Shown one piece after another: positions 6,522-14,029 of a stretch of 36,067 nt of DNA. The translations under genes and the position numbers were made by a program. The DNA is from a bacterium. GTDB taxonomy: Bacteria > Patescibacteriota > Patescibacteriia > JACPHY01. The notes beneath the pieces are model-generated. The model had not been told where the DNA came from and searched no databases. It saw nothing but the letters and a program-made list of their open reading frames with translations. Positions within the stretch are counted from its first letter, which is position 1. Each line of letters opens with the position of its first letter. The DNA is taken from contig JAUSKM010000018.1 of assembly GCA_030646955.1 (NCBI GenBank), positions 1 through 36,067 of the forward strand. The letters run 5' to 3'.

Positions 6522-7379
6522 TTACCGTTGGGGATCATCAAAACGGAGGTCTTCTTCAATCTCGGCGAGGGTCTCTTGGATTTCGGAGAAAATCTGGCGG
6601 CCTTCGTCCAGGAGATCGTGCACTTCGTCGCGGCTGCCGGTCCCCCTCCCAAAGCAGTTGGCCAACGAATCGAGGACGCGCATGCAGAAGATGCTTGCTT
6701 GACGATAACCCATCGCCGCAACCTCCAGCTCCACTGCGTGCTCGCCGAACGAGCTGCGATAGCCGAACGCGATCTTCGCGGGGATGAGGAGCGCGTTGAT
6801 GCTCACGCGGTGGCAGTCACGGTCACGATTCGACTGTTGCTGATGGAGAAGCTGGCGCGACCATCGCTCGCACGCACACGCCCATTTGAATGCCGTATTA
6901 TACAGCGCGTCGTCGGAGAGCTCTGGCATGTCCTGCTCAAACTCCGCAAGCGCCGACGCCTCCTGTCGCTGCTCCCACGCACGTGCACGCGTTTGCCCAC
7001 TGTCCCACTCCTTGTTGTGAGGAGCGGACGCATCGCCATCGCACGCATCGCAGGACTCTCGGCGATCGCGGAGCTGTGCTGCTAGTTTTTCCTCCATGCG
7101 CGCGGGGTCATCCATCGCCACGCAGAACGCATCAAAGTCGTTCTCGAAGAGCTTGCGCATTCCGGGATCGTACGCAAAAAGCGTCGCGTACTGCTCGCGC
7201 CGAACGGCATCATCATCCGCTGGCGGACGTGACTTTGCATCACGTTCTGGAGCTCGCGGGTGTAGGAGCTCGCGGAACGCTTCCTCCATCACGTCGGAGA
7301 CATCGCGACGGAAAAAGTACGGCCGCATGTCGCCACGCCGCGGACCCTGCTCAAAGAGGCGATGCTGTGTCTGATGCAT
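6522..7379 (-). CDS. unknown mostly helical protein
   Basis: A 285-residue protein, highly charged and probably mainly alpha-helical, with no signal peptide or membrane segment. I recognise no domain. Residues 45-70 (REQYATLFAYDPGMRKLFENDF) and the acidic C-terminus (EIQETLAEIEEDL) look like ordered helices. Six cysteines are scattered, including CDAC and CACERW. The ATG at 7379 follows the previous stop by 13 nt. A later ATG, 17 codons in (MRPYFFRRDV), is possible. An upstream extension would overlap the small basic gene. It ends the five-gene operon beginning with murC, 10 nt before a terminator. Confidence 0.7.
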   Translation of the reverse strand: MHQTQHRLFEQGPRRGDMRPYFFRRDVSDVMEEAFRELLHPRAPERDAKSRPPADDDAVRREQYATLFAYDPGMRKLFENDFDAFCVAMDDPARMEEKLAAQLRDRRESCDACDGDASAPHNKEWDSGQTRARAWEQRQEASALAEFEQDMPELSDDALYNTAFKWACACERWSRQLLHQQQSNRDRDCHRVSINALLIPAKIAFGYRSSFGEHAVELEVAAMGYRQASIFCMRVLDSLANCFGRGTGSRDEVHDLLDEGRQIFSEIQETLAEIEEDLRFDDPQR

Positions 7380-7392
7380 ACGTATTCGCACG

Positions 7393-7584
7393 TTACGATG
7401 CTTTCCCTGGCAGGATACCATGATTCGCCACCATGCGATATTGCTGCAGGAATGTGTCAATACGCTCACGCGCCGCCATGTCCGTGCTGGCGGTTTTTCG
7501 GATGCGTGACTTCTCTCTCCGGATGTACTTCCGGATGCTTCGCGGGAGTGATGCGTGTGGCATGAATGTGGCGATCGTTAACAT
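7393..7584 (-). CDS. small basic protein, unknown function
   Basis: A 63-residue protein rich in Arg and Lys, with a core HASLPRSIRKYIRREKSRIR followed by a helix ERIDTFLQQYRM. I recall similar short SIRK-x-IRREKxRIRR proteins in CPR genomes but cannot name a family. Nucleic-acid or ribosome binding is plausible from charge only. Its first ATG (7584) overlaps the stop of the nuclease gene (ATGTTAA), which supports that start through translational coupling. A second ATG at 7563 is the alternative. Confidence 0.65.
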   Translation of the reverse strand: MLTIATFMPHASLPRSIRKYIRREKSRIRKTASTDMAARERIDTFLQQYRMVANHGILPGKAS

Positions 7585-8429
7585 GGGAGTGTTGCTGCAA
7601 CTTCACGCTGAACCCGATCAATCGCCTGTTGGGACAATCCCGTGCGTGTCATGAGCTCTCGCGTTGGCATCCCGGCAATGTCATGGCACACAATAAGCCC
7701 AGCGTTCGCAAATGCAGTGCGCATGACTGTGCTGACGGATCGTAACACGGTAACTGGATAGAGGTGCTTTTCGATGACGAGCTGCTGAAGCCCCGCGCCC
7801 TTGGGATACTCCCATCCGATGATGCGCATACCCTTATACTCGCCAAACGCAATACCGTCCCCCGTCACTTTGGTATTACACACGACCCAGCACGCCGTGA
7901 GCTTCGTTGTATGTTTGCCATGTCGGTACGCCTCGCGGAGATCTTCGTACCGCGCCCACGTCGCCATGATGTCCTTCAGGCGCACATAGATACCCGGTGC
8001 ATTGCGGTACTTTGCTTCCACCATGGCCGTCATGCTGCCCTTACGCGCGATGACATCTACCTCGTGCTCCACCGCCATGCCGGGCATGAGCGGAGGGAGG
8101 TACGCGTCGTATCCGTGCGCACGGAGCACCGCGGCAACGTAGTGCTCGAAATCGTATCCGGCGGGGCCGAGGCGACGCATGGCCTCCTTCAAGGAATACC
8201 GTACTTCCGTGCTCCGCTCGCGTCGCTGTCGAAGTGCACGCAGAACAAGCGCATGAATCTGTCGCGTCGTCATCCCGTCGCGGACATCCCGCGCAACATC
8301 CTGCGCGACGCCCCGTGCGAGCGATTTCGATGCTCCAACATGTCGCACGCTACGCTCGAGCTTGCGAATATCAAGCGGCGCGTAATCCCCGCTTGCCTTC
8401 ACGATCATGGTGCTGGTCTGTTGCGCCAT
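7578..8429 (-). CDS. ATP-cone and PD-(D/E)XK (Mrr-like) nuclease-fold protein
   Basis: A 283-residue protein. Residues 8-88 resemble an ATP-cone (MIVKASGDYAPLDIRKLERSV, then a YSLKEAMRRLGPAGYDFE joint). Residues 90-210 carry a restriction-endonuclease-like core: E95 in FEHYVAAVL, D125 in HEVDVIA, and E138-x-K140 in MVEAKYR. This is the D...ExK arrangement of Mrr/PD-(D/E)XK enzymes. The C-terminal 45 residues (MPTRELMTRTGLSQQAIDRVQ) look like a helix-hairpin-helix module. Combining nucleotide sensing with a nuclease suggests a DNA-processing role, but the substrate is unknown. The ATG at 8429 lies 16 nt after murB. The longer open frame upstream overlaps murB. Confidence 0.8.
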   Translation of the reverse strand: MAQQTSTMIVKASGDYAPLDIRKLERSVRHVGASKSLARGVAQDVARDVRDGMTTRQIHALVLRALRQRRERSTEVRYSLKEAMRRLGPAGYDFEHYVAAVLRAHGYDAYLPPLMPGMAVEHEVDVIARKGSMTAMVEAKYRNAPGIYVRLKDIMATWARYEDLREAYRHGKHTTKLTACWVVCNTKVTGDGIAFGEYKGMRIIGWEYPKGAGLQQLVIEKHLYPVTVLRSVSTVMRTAFANAGLIVCHDIAGMPTRELMTRTGLSQQAIDRVQREVAATLPC

Positions 8430-8445
8430 AGCAATAGCGTAGCAG

Positions 8446-9453
8446 TTACTTGTCCGCCTGCAAGGAAGAAAACCCGATGCACTGTACCTCGATTTCGATG
8501 GGAAGGCCGAGTATATGCTGCGCGCGCTCCTGCACGGTGCGTGCAACTGCCATGACATCCGCCGCAGTAGCACCACCGAGATTCATTGTGAAATTTCCAT
8601 GAACGTCGGAGATACGCGCGGCACCGCATTGAAACCCTTTGAGCCCCAACCGGTCCACCACCCAGCCCACCGCAAGCCGCCCATCGCGGACTGCGGTACG
8701 CCACGAATCCGATGACAGGGCATCCAATCGCGCTTCTTGCTCCGGCGTAAGCGTCCGTACGTCAATATTCTTGAAGAGACACCCGGCAGATGGCTTATCG
8801 TGCGGCTGCGTGGTGCGCCGCTGCTGGAGTACCGTGTCCATCGCATCACGACAACGCGCGGGATTGTCCGACGTCAGCCGCAACAAGACCGAGAGCACGA
8901 TGGATGTTGGGTGGTCTTTGAAATACGAATGTCGATATGTGAATGCGCAGTCCTGCTTCCCAAGCGTGTGCACGAGGCCCGTGGTCCCTTCCAGTACTTC
9001 CACGGTCTCCACCGCGTCACCCGTCTCACCACCAAAACACCCCGCATTGCCTCGCACGGCGCCACCGATGGTGCCAGGGAGCGAGATTGCCCACACAAAC
9101 CCCATCAGCCCCGCATCGCCTGCCGCGCGTGCAACGGCGGCGGACATCGCACCGGCGCCAGCCCGCACGCGCGTGCCGTCAACGCGAATGTCGCGCATCG
9201 CCATCTGAACCACGACGCCATCAAATCCCGCATCCGCAAAAAGGGTGTTGGATCCCCCGCCCAGCACGCACCATGGAACACCATGTGCCTGCACCGCAGC
9301 AATAGCCGCTTGCACCTCTTCGGCAGTTCGCGCATCAACAAACCAACGCGCGGGTCCGCCAATGCGGAAGTTCGTACGCTTCGCCATCGGCTCATGCTCC
9401 CGCATGCGAGTGCCGAAGATTTCACGGAGTGCGGTAGTTACTTGCTCGTGCAT
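8446..9453 (-). CDS. murB: UDP-N-acetylenolpyruvoylglucosamine reductase
   Basis: The FAD enzyme that reduces the enolpyruvyl group to make UDP-N-acetylmuramate for peptidoglycan. The 335-residue product has the FAD-binding segments TNFRIGGPARWFV (28-40), VLGGGSNTLF (63-72) and SLPGTIGGAVRGNAGCFGGE (124-143). The active-site YRHSYFK segment is at 173-179 and E322 lies in IEIEVQCIG. The motif normally containing the proton-donating serine (SAGSxF) reads SAGCLFKN, with C225 in its place. The ATG at 9453 starts 10 nt after the murC stop, and the long N-terminal open extension into murC has no homology. Confidence 0.95.
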   Translation of the reverse strand: MHEQVTTALREIFGTRMREHEPMAKRTNFRIGGPARWFVDARTAEEVQAAIAAVQAHGVPWCVLGGGSNTLFADAGFDGVVVQMAMRDIRVDGTRVRAGAGAMSAAVARAAGDAGLMGFVWAISLPGTIGGAVRGNAGCFGGETGDAVETVEVLEGTTGLVHTLGKQDCAFTYRHSYFKDHPTSIVLSVLLRLTSDNPARCRDAMDTVLQQRRTTQPHDKPSAGCLFKNIDVRTLTPEQEARLDALSSDSWRTAVRDGRLAVGWVVDRLGLKGFQCGAARISDVHGNFTMNLGGATAADVMAVARTVQERAQHILGLPIEIEVQCIGFSSLQADK

Positions 9454-9463
9454 ACCCACGCCG

Positions 9464-10759
9464 TTACGAAACACCAGACACGAGCGCGCGAGCAACCGCA
9501 TCGTTACGTCCAGCACCGAGACAGAGTACGACGTCCCCCGGCAGCATCGCGCTCCGCGCTCCTGCAATGGTTGCATCCACGTCGCCACTCGCAGTCGCGT
9601 TTCTACCAATCGCAGTAGCAAACTCTGCGCTCGAAATGCCGCCCTGCGTCTCGCGAGCCGATCCAAAAATATCCATGACGAGTACCTGGTCCGCACCGTC
9701 GAACGCGCGTGCAAAATCATCGCGCAGCGCGATCGTGCGCGTGAACGTATGCGGCTGGAACACCACCACGATACGACGATCAGGGAACCGTTCACGCGCC
9801 GCGGCGATGGTCGCACGCACCTCCGTAGGGTGGTGGGCGTAGTCATCCACGATCACCGCACCGTGCGCCTCACCGACGATCTCAAACCGACGCTTCGATC
9901 CCCGGAATGTCGCGAGCGCGGCGAACGCCGTTGCACGGGAGACGCCCAATATTTCCGCCGCGGCAGTCGCGGCCAGCGCGTTCCGGCGGTTATGCGCGCC
10001 GGGAAGGAGCAACACGAGCGCTCCAGGATCGTCCTCCACCGCGGGAACGCGGATGATACGACAACGCGCAGCGCTCGCTGCTGCTTCCGCTTCCGCATCA
10101 CGCTCATGGATGACGAGGAATCCGTCCGTCGGGATGCGCGCGATAAACCGATGGAATGCCGCAGCGTACGCCGAAGGCGTGGCAAAGAAATCTGGATGAT
10201 CGTACTCAATATTCGTCAGAATGACGCCGTACGGCGCGTAGTGCTGGAGCTTATCCTGATACTCGTCTGCCTCCAGGACCACGAGGTCTGATGCGCCCGC
10301 GCGCGCTGCGCCACCCAGCTGTGGCACTGCACCGCCGACGATCACTGAGGGGTCGCGCCCCGCAGATACCAGAATCCAGCCGAGCATGGCCGTCGTGGTG
10401 GTTTTTCCATGCGTGCCGCAAATTGCAATTCCGCGTCCCGCATTAAAAAGCATCGCGACGGCCTCCGCGTAGGTCACCACATGCAGACCGCGGCGGAGCG
10501 CCTCGGCAACCTCCACGTGTGTATCATCATACGCGCTGGATCGCACGACGAGATCCACCGTGGTGGGTACGTGGTCCGCATGAAATTCCTCGACGTACGG
10601 AATACCGTTCGCCGCAAGCGTTTCCTGGGTGAAGTAATGCTCTGCAGTGTCGGAGCCGGAGACGAGCACGCCGCGCGCGTGAAGTAACTGCGCGAGTGCG
10701 CTCATACCAGCACCCTTGATTCCGATGCAGTACACGCTCCGAACAGCGGTCATATCCAT
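9464..10759 (-). CDS. murC: UDP-N-acetylmuramate--L-alanine ligase
   Basis: An ATP-dependent ligase that adds the first amino acid, L-Ala, to UDP-MurNAc, directly downstream of MurB in the pathway. The 431-residue protein shows the N-terminal Rossmann motif IGIKGAGMSALAQ (12-24), the P-loop GTHGKTTTTAM (115-125), the Mur-ligase central segment LEADEYQDKL and the C-terminal domain with DDYAHHPTEVRAT. It is the first gene of a five-gene minus-strand operon. Two near ATGs (10759 and 10753) are possible, and no clear Shine-Dalgarno is visible. Confidence 0.96.
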   Translation of the reverse strand: MDMTAVRSVYCIGIKGAGMSALAQLLHARGVLVSGSDTAEHYFTQETLAANGIPYVEEFHADHVPTTVDLVVRSSAYDDTHVEVAEALRRGLHVVTYAEAVAMLFNAGRGIAICGTHGKTTTTAMLGWILVSAGRDPSVIVGGAVPQLGGAARAGASDLVVLEADEYQDKLQHYAPYGVILTNIEYDHPDFFATPSAYAAAFHRFIARIPTDGFLVIHERDAEAEAAASAARCRIIRVPAVEDDPGALVLLLPGAHNRRNALAATAAAEILGVSRATAFAALATFRGSKRRFEIVGEAHGAVIVDDYAHHPTEVRATIAAARERFPDRRIVVVFQPHTFTRTIALRDDFARAFDGADQVLVMDIFGSARETQGGISSAEFATAIGRNATASGDVDATIAGARSAMLPGDVVLCLGAGRNDAVARALVSGVS

Positions 10760-10847
10760 ACACTTGCAGGGTGATCAAAAAACCGCCACGCTGAAAGAAA
10801 CAGGGGCTTTGCTCCTAGCATAGCCGGTTCCGTTGAGCCATGCACGT

Positions 10848-11012
10848 ATGCGCTACGTCCCGTACTACATTCTCGTCGCGCTCCTCATGTTCCCCGTCGC
10901 AATCGTTGACGGCCTCATTGCGCACATCACGTCCAGTGGCTGGGAGTTCGTCGTGCGCTTCCTTTTCCTCCTCATCGCAATCCAAATCGCGCGACTCATT
11001 CCGGCTCCCTAA
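10848..11012 (+). CDS. 54-residue two-helix membrane protein
   Basis: A short open frame beginning MRYVPYYILVALLMFPVAIV, with two hydrophobic stretches at about residues 6-26 and 33-50 and ending RLIPAP. The codons have the GC-rich third positions typical of real genes here (TAC, GTC, CTC, CGC). It lies just upstream of glyA with 30 nt between, and diverges from murC. I recognise no family. There is no good Shine-Dalgarno. A TTG five codons upstream is an alternative start. Confidence 0.55.
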   Translation: MRYVPYYILVALLMFPVAIVDGLIAHITSSGWEFVVRFLFLLIAIQIARLIPAP

Positions 11013-11042
11013 CGGACACCGGTGGGTGTTGCACCCAATACT

Positions 11043-12332
11043 ATGGACGCACTCCAGCAGCGCGATCCCGAAGTTGCCGCACATGTCACCGCAGAGCTCC
11101 AACGGCAGCGCGAGCAACTCGTAATGATTCCGTCTGAAAACTACGTGTCGCCCGCGGTGTTGGCAGCAACAGGATCAGTGCTCACGAATAAGTATTCGGA
11201 GGGCTATCCCGGCAAGCGATACTACACGGGCAATGAGCACGTGGATGCCATTGAGCAGCTTGCGCGTGTCCGAGCACAAAAGTTGTTCGGTTACTCGCAC
11301 GCGAATGTCCAGCCATACTCCGGGTCTCCGGCAAACCACGCCATCTGTTTTGCACTCCTCAACCCAGGCGAGACGCTCATGGGCATGCATCTGCTCTACG
11401 GCGGGCACCTCACGCACGGATGGGGGGTCAATTTTTCCGGAACGTACTACCACGCCGTACAGTACACGACGAACGCGGACGGCTGGCTGGACTACGATGC
11501 GATTGCGGAGCTTGCGCGTGCCGAGCGTCCCAAGCTCATCTTCTGCGGCGGCACGGCATACCCGCGCACCATTGACTTCGCGCGGCTTGGCGAGATCGCG
11601 CGATCCGTTGATGCGTTTCTTGTGGCGGATGTCTCGCACATCGCGGGGCTTATTGCCGCAGGCGTGCACCCCTCCCCTGCTGGCCACGCAGACGTCATGA
11701 TGACAACGACGCACAAGACGCTCCGCGGACCGCGTGGCGCCGTGATTCTCTGCAGCGGTGAACCATCAAACCCGCTCAAATCGGCCCCCCGCACGCGCGA
11801 GAACCTACCCACGCTCATTGATCGCGCAGTGTTCCCCGGCCTCCAAGGCGGACCGCACGATCACCAGACGGCGGCCATCGCGGTGGCGCTTGGCGAGGCG
11901 TCCACCCCTGCCTTTACGACATACGGACGACAAATCGTCGCAAACGCCCGCGCGCTCGCGGAGACACTGCTCGCAGAAGGGTGCACGCTCATCACCGGCG
12001 GCACGGACAATCACCTCCTCCTCCTGGATGTCACTCCGCACGGCACCACCGGACGGCTTGCCGCCGAGGCGCTCTCCCGCGCCGGTATCTCTGTCAACGC
12101 CAACAGCATCCCGCACGACCCGCGCAAACCGTTTGACCCCAGTGGCATCCGCATCGGCACCCCCGCGCTCACCACGCGCGGCTTCAACGAGAATGATATG
12201 CGCACGGTGGGGAATGCGATTGCTGCGGTGCTCAAGACGCCCACTGACAACGTAACTATCGAGCGCACGCGGCAAACCGTCCGGGAGCTTTGCGCCGCAC
12301 ATCCTCTCTACGCGGAACTCGCCGGAGTTTGA
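11043..12332 (+). CDS. glyA: serine hydroxymethyltransferase
   Basis: A PLP enzyme that converts serine and tetrahydrofolate into glycine and methylene-tetrahydrofolate, feeding one-carbon units to the pool also used by Fmt. The 429-residue protein has the N-terminal SENYVSPAV motif, YSEGYPGKRYYTG, the central VADVSHIAGLIAAGVHPSP segment and the PLP lysine K225 in TTTHKTLRGPRG. Length is normal. The ATG at 11043 gives a standard N-terminus (ALQQRDPEV). A GTG at 11022 would only add a GC-rich leader. Its TGA stop overlaps the -35 box of the next gene's promoter. Confidence 0.97.
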   Translation: MDALQQRDPEVAAHVTAELQRQREQLVMIPSENYVSPAVLAATGSVLTNKYSEGYPGKRYYTGNEHVDAIEQLARVRAQKLFGYSHANVQPYSGSPANHAICFALLNPGETLMGMHLLYGGHLTHGWGVNFSGTYYHAVQYTTNADGWLDYDAIAELARAERPKLIFCGGTAYPRTIDFARLGEIARSVDAFLVADVSHIAGLIAAGVHPSPAGHADVMMTTTHKTLRGPRGAVILCSGEPSNPLKSAPRTRENLPTLIDRAVFPGLQGGPHDHQTAAIAVALGEASTPAFTTYGRQIVANARALAETLLAEGCTLITGGTDNHLLLLDVTPHGTTGRLAAEALSRAGISVNANSIPHDPRKPFDPSGIRIGTPALTTRGFNENDMRTVGNAIAAVLKTPTDNVTIERTRQTVRELCAAHPLYAELAGV

Positions 12333-12357
12333 CATTATTCATCATTTCCTGTACAGT
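12329..12357 (+). promoter_or_regulatory. sigma70-type promoter overlapping the glyA stop codon
   Basis: TTGACA (12329-12334) and TACAGT (12352-12357) are separated by 17 bases, the same hexamers as the rrf2 promoter. The glyA TGA (12330-12332) lies inside the -35 box. It drives the gene at 12396. Confidence 0.8.
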
Positions 12358-12395
12358 GGGGGCAGCACACTCGTCGTGCAACAAGGAGGAAGCGA

Positions 12396-12794
12396 ATGCA
12401 ACGTCAGCGTCAGCTCCAGGTTCCCCGGAAACGTCCCAGGCCTCCGGCGCATACGGTCATCCTGCGGCGCCTCAAGGCGATCGACCGTGATCTCAAGACG
12501 ACCGACCGCCGCGTGAAGAAGCGCAGCTTGCCTCGAAGCTCGTCACTTGCAGAGATCTTCCGCGCCATGCCTCCCGAAGAAATGGTGCAGATGCACGACA
12601 GCAAGAAGGAAAGCATCGTGCTCCTGTACGTCCTCGTCGGGATGCACCTGCCGGAACGGGAGCTGCCCGCGATCCTCGACGAGCTGCGCCGATGCTCGCA
12701 CGAGACCATCAGCTCGCTGCCCTTCTACAAGCGCCTCATCAAGCGGCTCGCCCAGGAGGTCGCGCAGGCCAAGCAGACCACGCAAGCGGCCTGA
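12396..12794 (+). CDS. orphan basic protein, unknown function
   Basis: A 132-residue soluble protein with a strongly basic N-terminal 45 residues (many Arg and Lys) and a helical C-terminal part (LPERELPAILDELRRCS, then FYKRLIKRLAQEVAQAKQ). I recognise no domain. The basic N-terminus might bind nucleic acid, but this is conjecture. Translation signals are excellent: AAGGAGGA at 12383-12390, 5 nt before the ATG. With its consensus promoter and strong terminator it is a complete one-gene transcription unit wedged between glyA and the greA operon. Confidence 0.8.
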   Translation: MQRQRQLQVPRKRPRPPAHTVILRRLKAIDRDLKTTDRRVKKRSLPRSSSLAEIFRAMPPEEMVQMHDSKKESIVLLYVLVGMHLPERELPAILDELRRCSHETISSLPFYKRLIKRLAQEVAQAKQTTQAA

Positions 12795-12809
12795 CACTTG
12801 CAACACGAA

Positions 12810-12838
12810 ACACCCACCCCCTTGACCGGGGTGGGTGT
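12810..12838 (+). terminator. intrinsic terminator shared by convergent genes
   Basis: An 11-bp stem, acacccacccc (12810-12820) with ggggtgggtgt (12828-12838). Tails are cctcttga on plus and TTTCGTGTT on minus. It separates the orphan gene from greA and can serve both. Confidence 0.75.
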
Positions 12839-12859
12839 CCTCTTGACATCGTGCGCCAG

Positions 12860-13369
12860 CTACTGCACACGAACGATACGATATTGTAACTGCTTGCCGC
12901 CCACCACGACCTGCACTTCATCGCCCTCACGTCGACCCAACAACGCAGTGCCGACGGGCGAGTGGTGCGAGATGCAACCGCGACTGGGATTTGCTTCCTG
13001 TGCGCCTACAATAACAAAGGTACGCTCGCGGCCATCTGCCGTGGCAACCGTCACCGTGGCGCCGATGCGCACGGTTCCACCAATCCCGCTCCCCCGCTCA
13101 ATGATGACCGCGCGCGACAGACGGTCCTCGAGCGAGAGTATTCTTCCGTTGATCCGATTGAGATGCGCCTTCGCGGCGGTGTACGCAGCATTATCTGAGC
13201 GATCCCCCATTTCCGCGCACCGGTGCGCCTCATCGGCGGCCGCCCGGTGCTCGTGCTTGAGCGTCTCCAGCGTCCGTCGCAGCCGCGCAACTGCCTCCGC
13301 CGTCAGCAGGTAATCCACCTGCCGCCGCGCCCGTCGCTCCTCTTCCGCCCGCCGTTTTGGTACCTGCAT
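12860..13369 (-). CDS. greA: GreA/GreB-family transcript cleavage factor
   Basis: Rescues backtracked RNA polymerase by inserting a coiled coil into the secondary channel. The 169-residue protein has the N-terminal coiled coil with tip sequence MGDRSDNAAYTAAK. It keeps both acidic tip residues, though the second is Asp instead of the usual Glu. The C-terminal domain follows (IGATVTVATADGRERTFVIVG ... SPVGTALLGRREGDEVQV). A basic 20-residue N-terminal extension makes it longer than usual GreA, more like GreB in size. ATG at 13369 is preferred over an upstream GTG at 13375. It is the last gene of the operon, before a shared terminator. Confidence 0.9.
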   Translation of the reverse strand: MQVPKRRAEEERRARRQVDYLLTAEAVARLRRTLETLKHEHRAAADEAHRCAEMGDRSDNAAYTAAKAHLNRINGRILSLEDRLSRAVIIERGSGIGGTVRIGATVTVATADGRERTFVIVGAQEANPSRGCISHHSPVGTALLGRREGDEVQVVVGGKQLQYRIVRVQ

Positions 13370-13380
13370 ACGCACATCGC

Positions 13381-13411
13381 CGTCATTGCGAGTATTCGAA
13401 GCAATCTCATC
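13381..13411. repeat. short intergenic repeat, cgtcattgcgag...gaagcaatctc type
   Basis: The 31 bases begin cgtcattgcgag and end gaagcaatctcatc, with inverted attgc/gcaat arms. The start matches the composite repeat at 17187 (cgtcattgcga). From memory, elements of this look are dispersed between genes in many bacterial genomes. It fills the gap between greA and the RNA-ligase gene. Confidence 0.55.
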
Positions 13412-13414
13412 GAG

Positions 13415-14023
13415 CTACTTGCCCAATGCAAAAGATGATAGAAGTCGCACACATGTTCCATGCGCGCCCGTTCCATACAATCCCAATGTCGTCACACGGA
13501 AAGAATACGCGCGTGCTTGCTCGTCGGCGAAACTCGAGCGTACATCCTGCTCTTCTTGCAATCGGGTGAAGGTGAGGTGCGGCCGATACTGCGCGCCCAC
13601 GGAACGGTACCCGTACTGCTCGATGTTTCTGCGTACTGCTGGCGATGCGGTGGCAAGTCGCTCCGCATCGCGCTCACGCATATGCGTACCTCGGAGTGGA
13701 TTCACCGATGCAATCACGTCGCGTTGGAGCGCAAGCAACGCCTGCGAACGACGATACTCCACATCAACCCAAGTATTCTGTGATGTGAATCGTGTCGCCG
13801 TCATCGCGAATGGAGCTGTTCGCCGAGCAATTGTCGCGAGTTGTGTGCGGACGTCGCGTACAACACCCCGAGGAAGCACCGTATAGTAGAGGGTGACGTG
13901 CGGACGCTCACTCGTGCTCTTGAGCACAAAAAGACCACCGTACGACTGAAGCGCCCGACTGACATGCAGAGCGCGCGCGGTCACGTCTGGTGGCGGAACA
14001 CATGCAATGATGTACTCACGCAT
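13415..14023 (-). CDS. thpR: 2'-5' RNA ligase / cyclic phosphodiesterase family protein
   Basis: A 2H phosphoesterase, a family that opens 2',3'-cyclic phosphates or joins RNA by 2'-5' bonds; the natural substrate is usually unknown. The 202-residue protein has the two catalytic HxT motifs, H42-V-T44 (RPHVTLYYT) and H149-L-T151 (RPHLTFTRL), about 105 residues apart as expected. ATG at 14023 starts 6 nt after the rlmN stop, so the two RNA-acting genes are coupled. A TTG two codons earlier is possible. Confidence 0.85.
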   Translation of the reverse strand: MREYIIACVPPPDVTARALHVSRALQSYGGLFVLKSTSERPHVTLYYTVLPRGVVRDVRTQLATIARRTAPFAMTATRFTSQNTWVDVEYRRSQALLALQRDVIASVNPLRGTHMRERDAERLATASPAVRRNIEQYGYRSVGAQYRPHLTFTRLQEEQDVRSSFADEQARAYSFRVTTLGLYGTGAHGTCVRLLSSFALGK

Positions 14024-14029
14024 ACACAA

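Noticed and set aside
7362-7654. Plus-strand frames opposite the small basic gene
   Set aside because: Cys/Arg-rich shadow translations with no ribosome site or motif.
9245-10291. 348-codon open frame antisense to murB/murC
   Set aside because: Overlaps certain genes over its full length and the translation is Arg/His-rich noise.
10840-11124. 94-codon frame across the glyA start
   Set aside because: Ser-rich translation; the shorter frame at 10848 has better codon use and hydrophobic helices.
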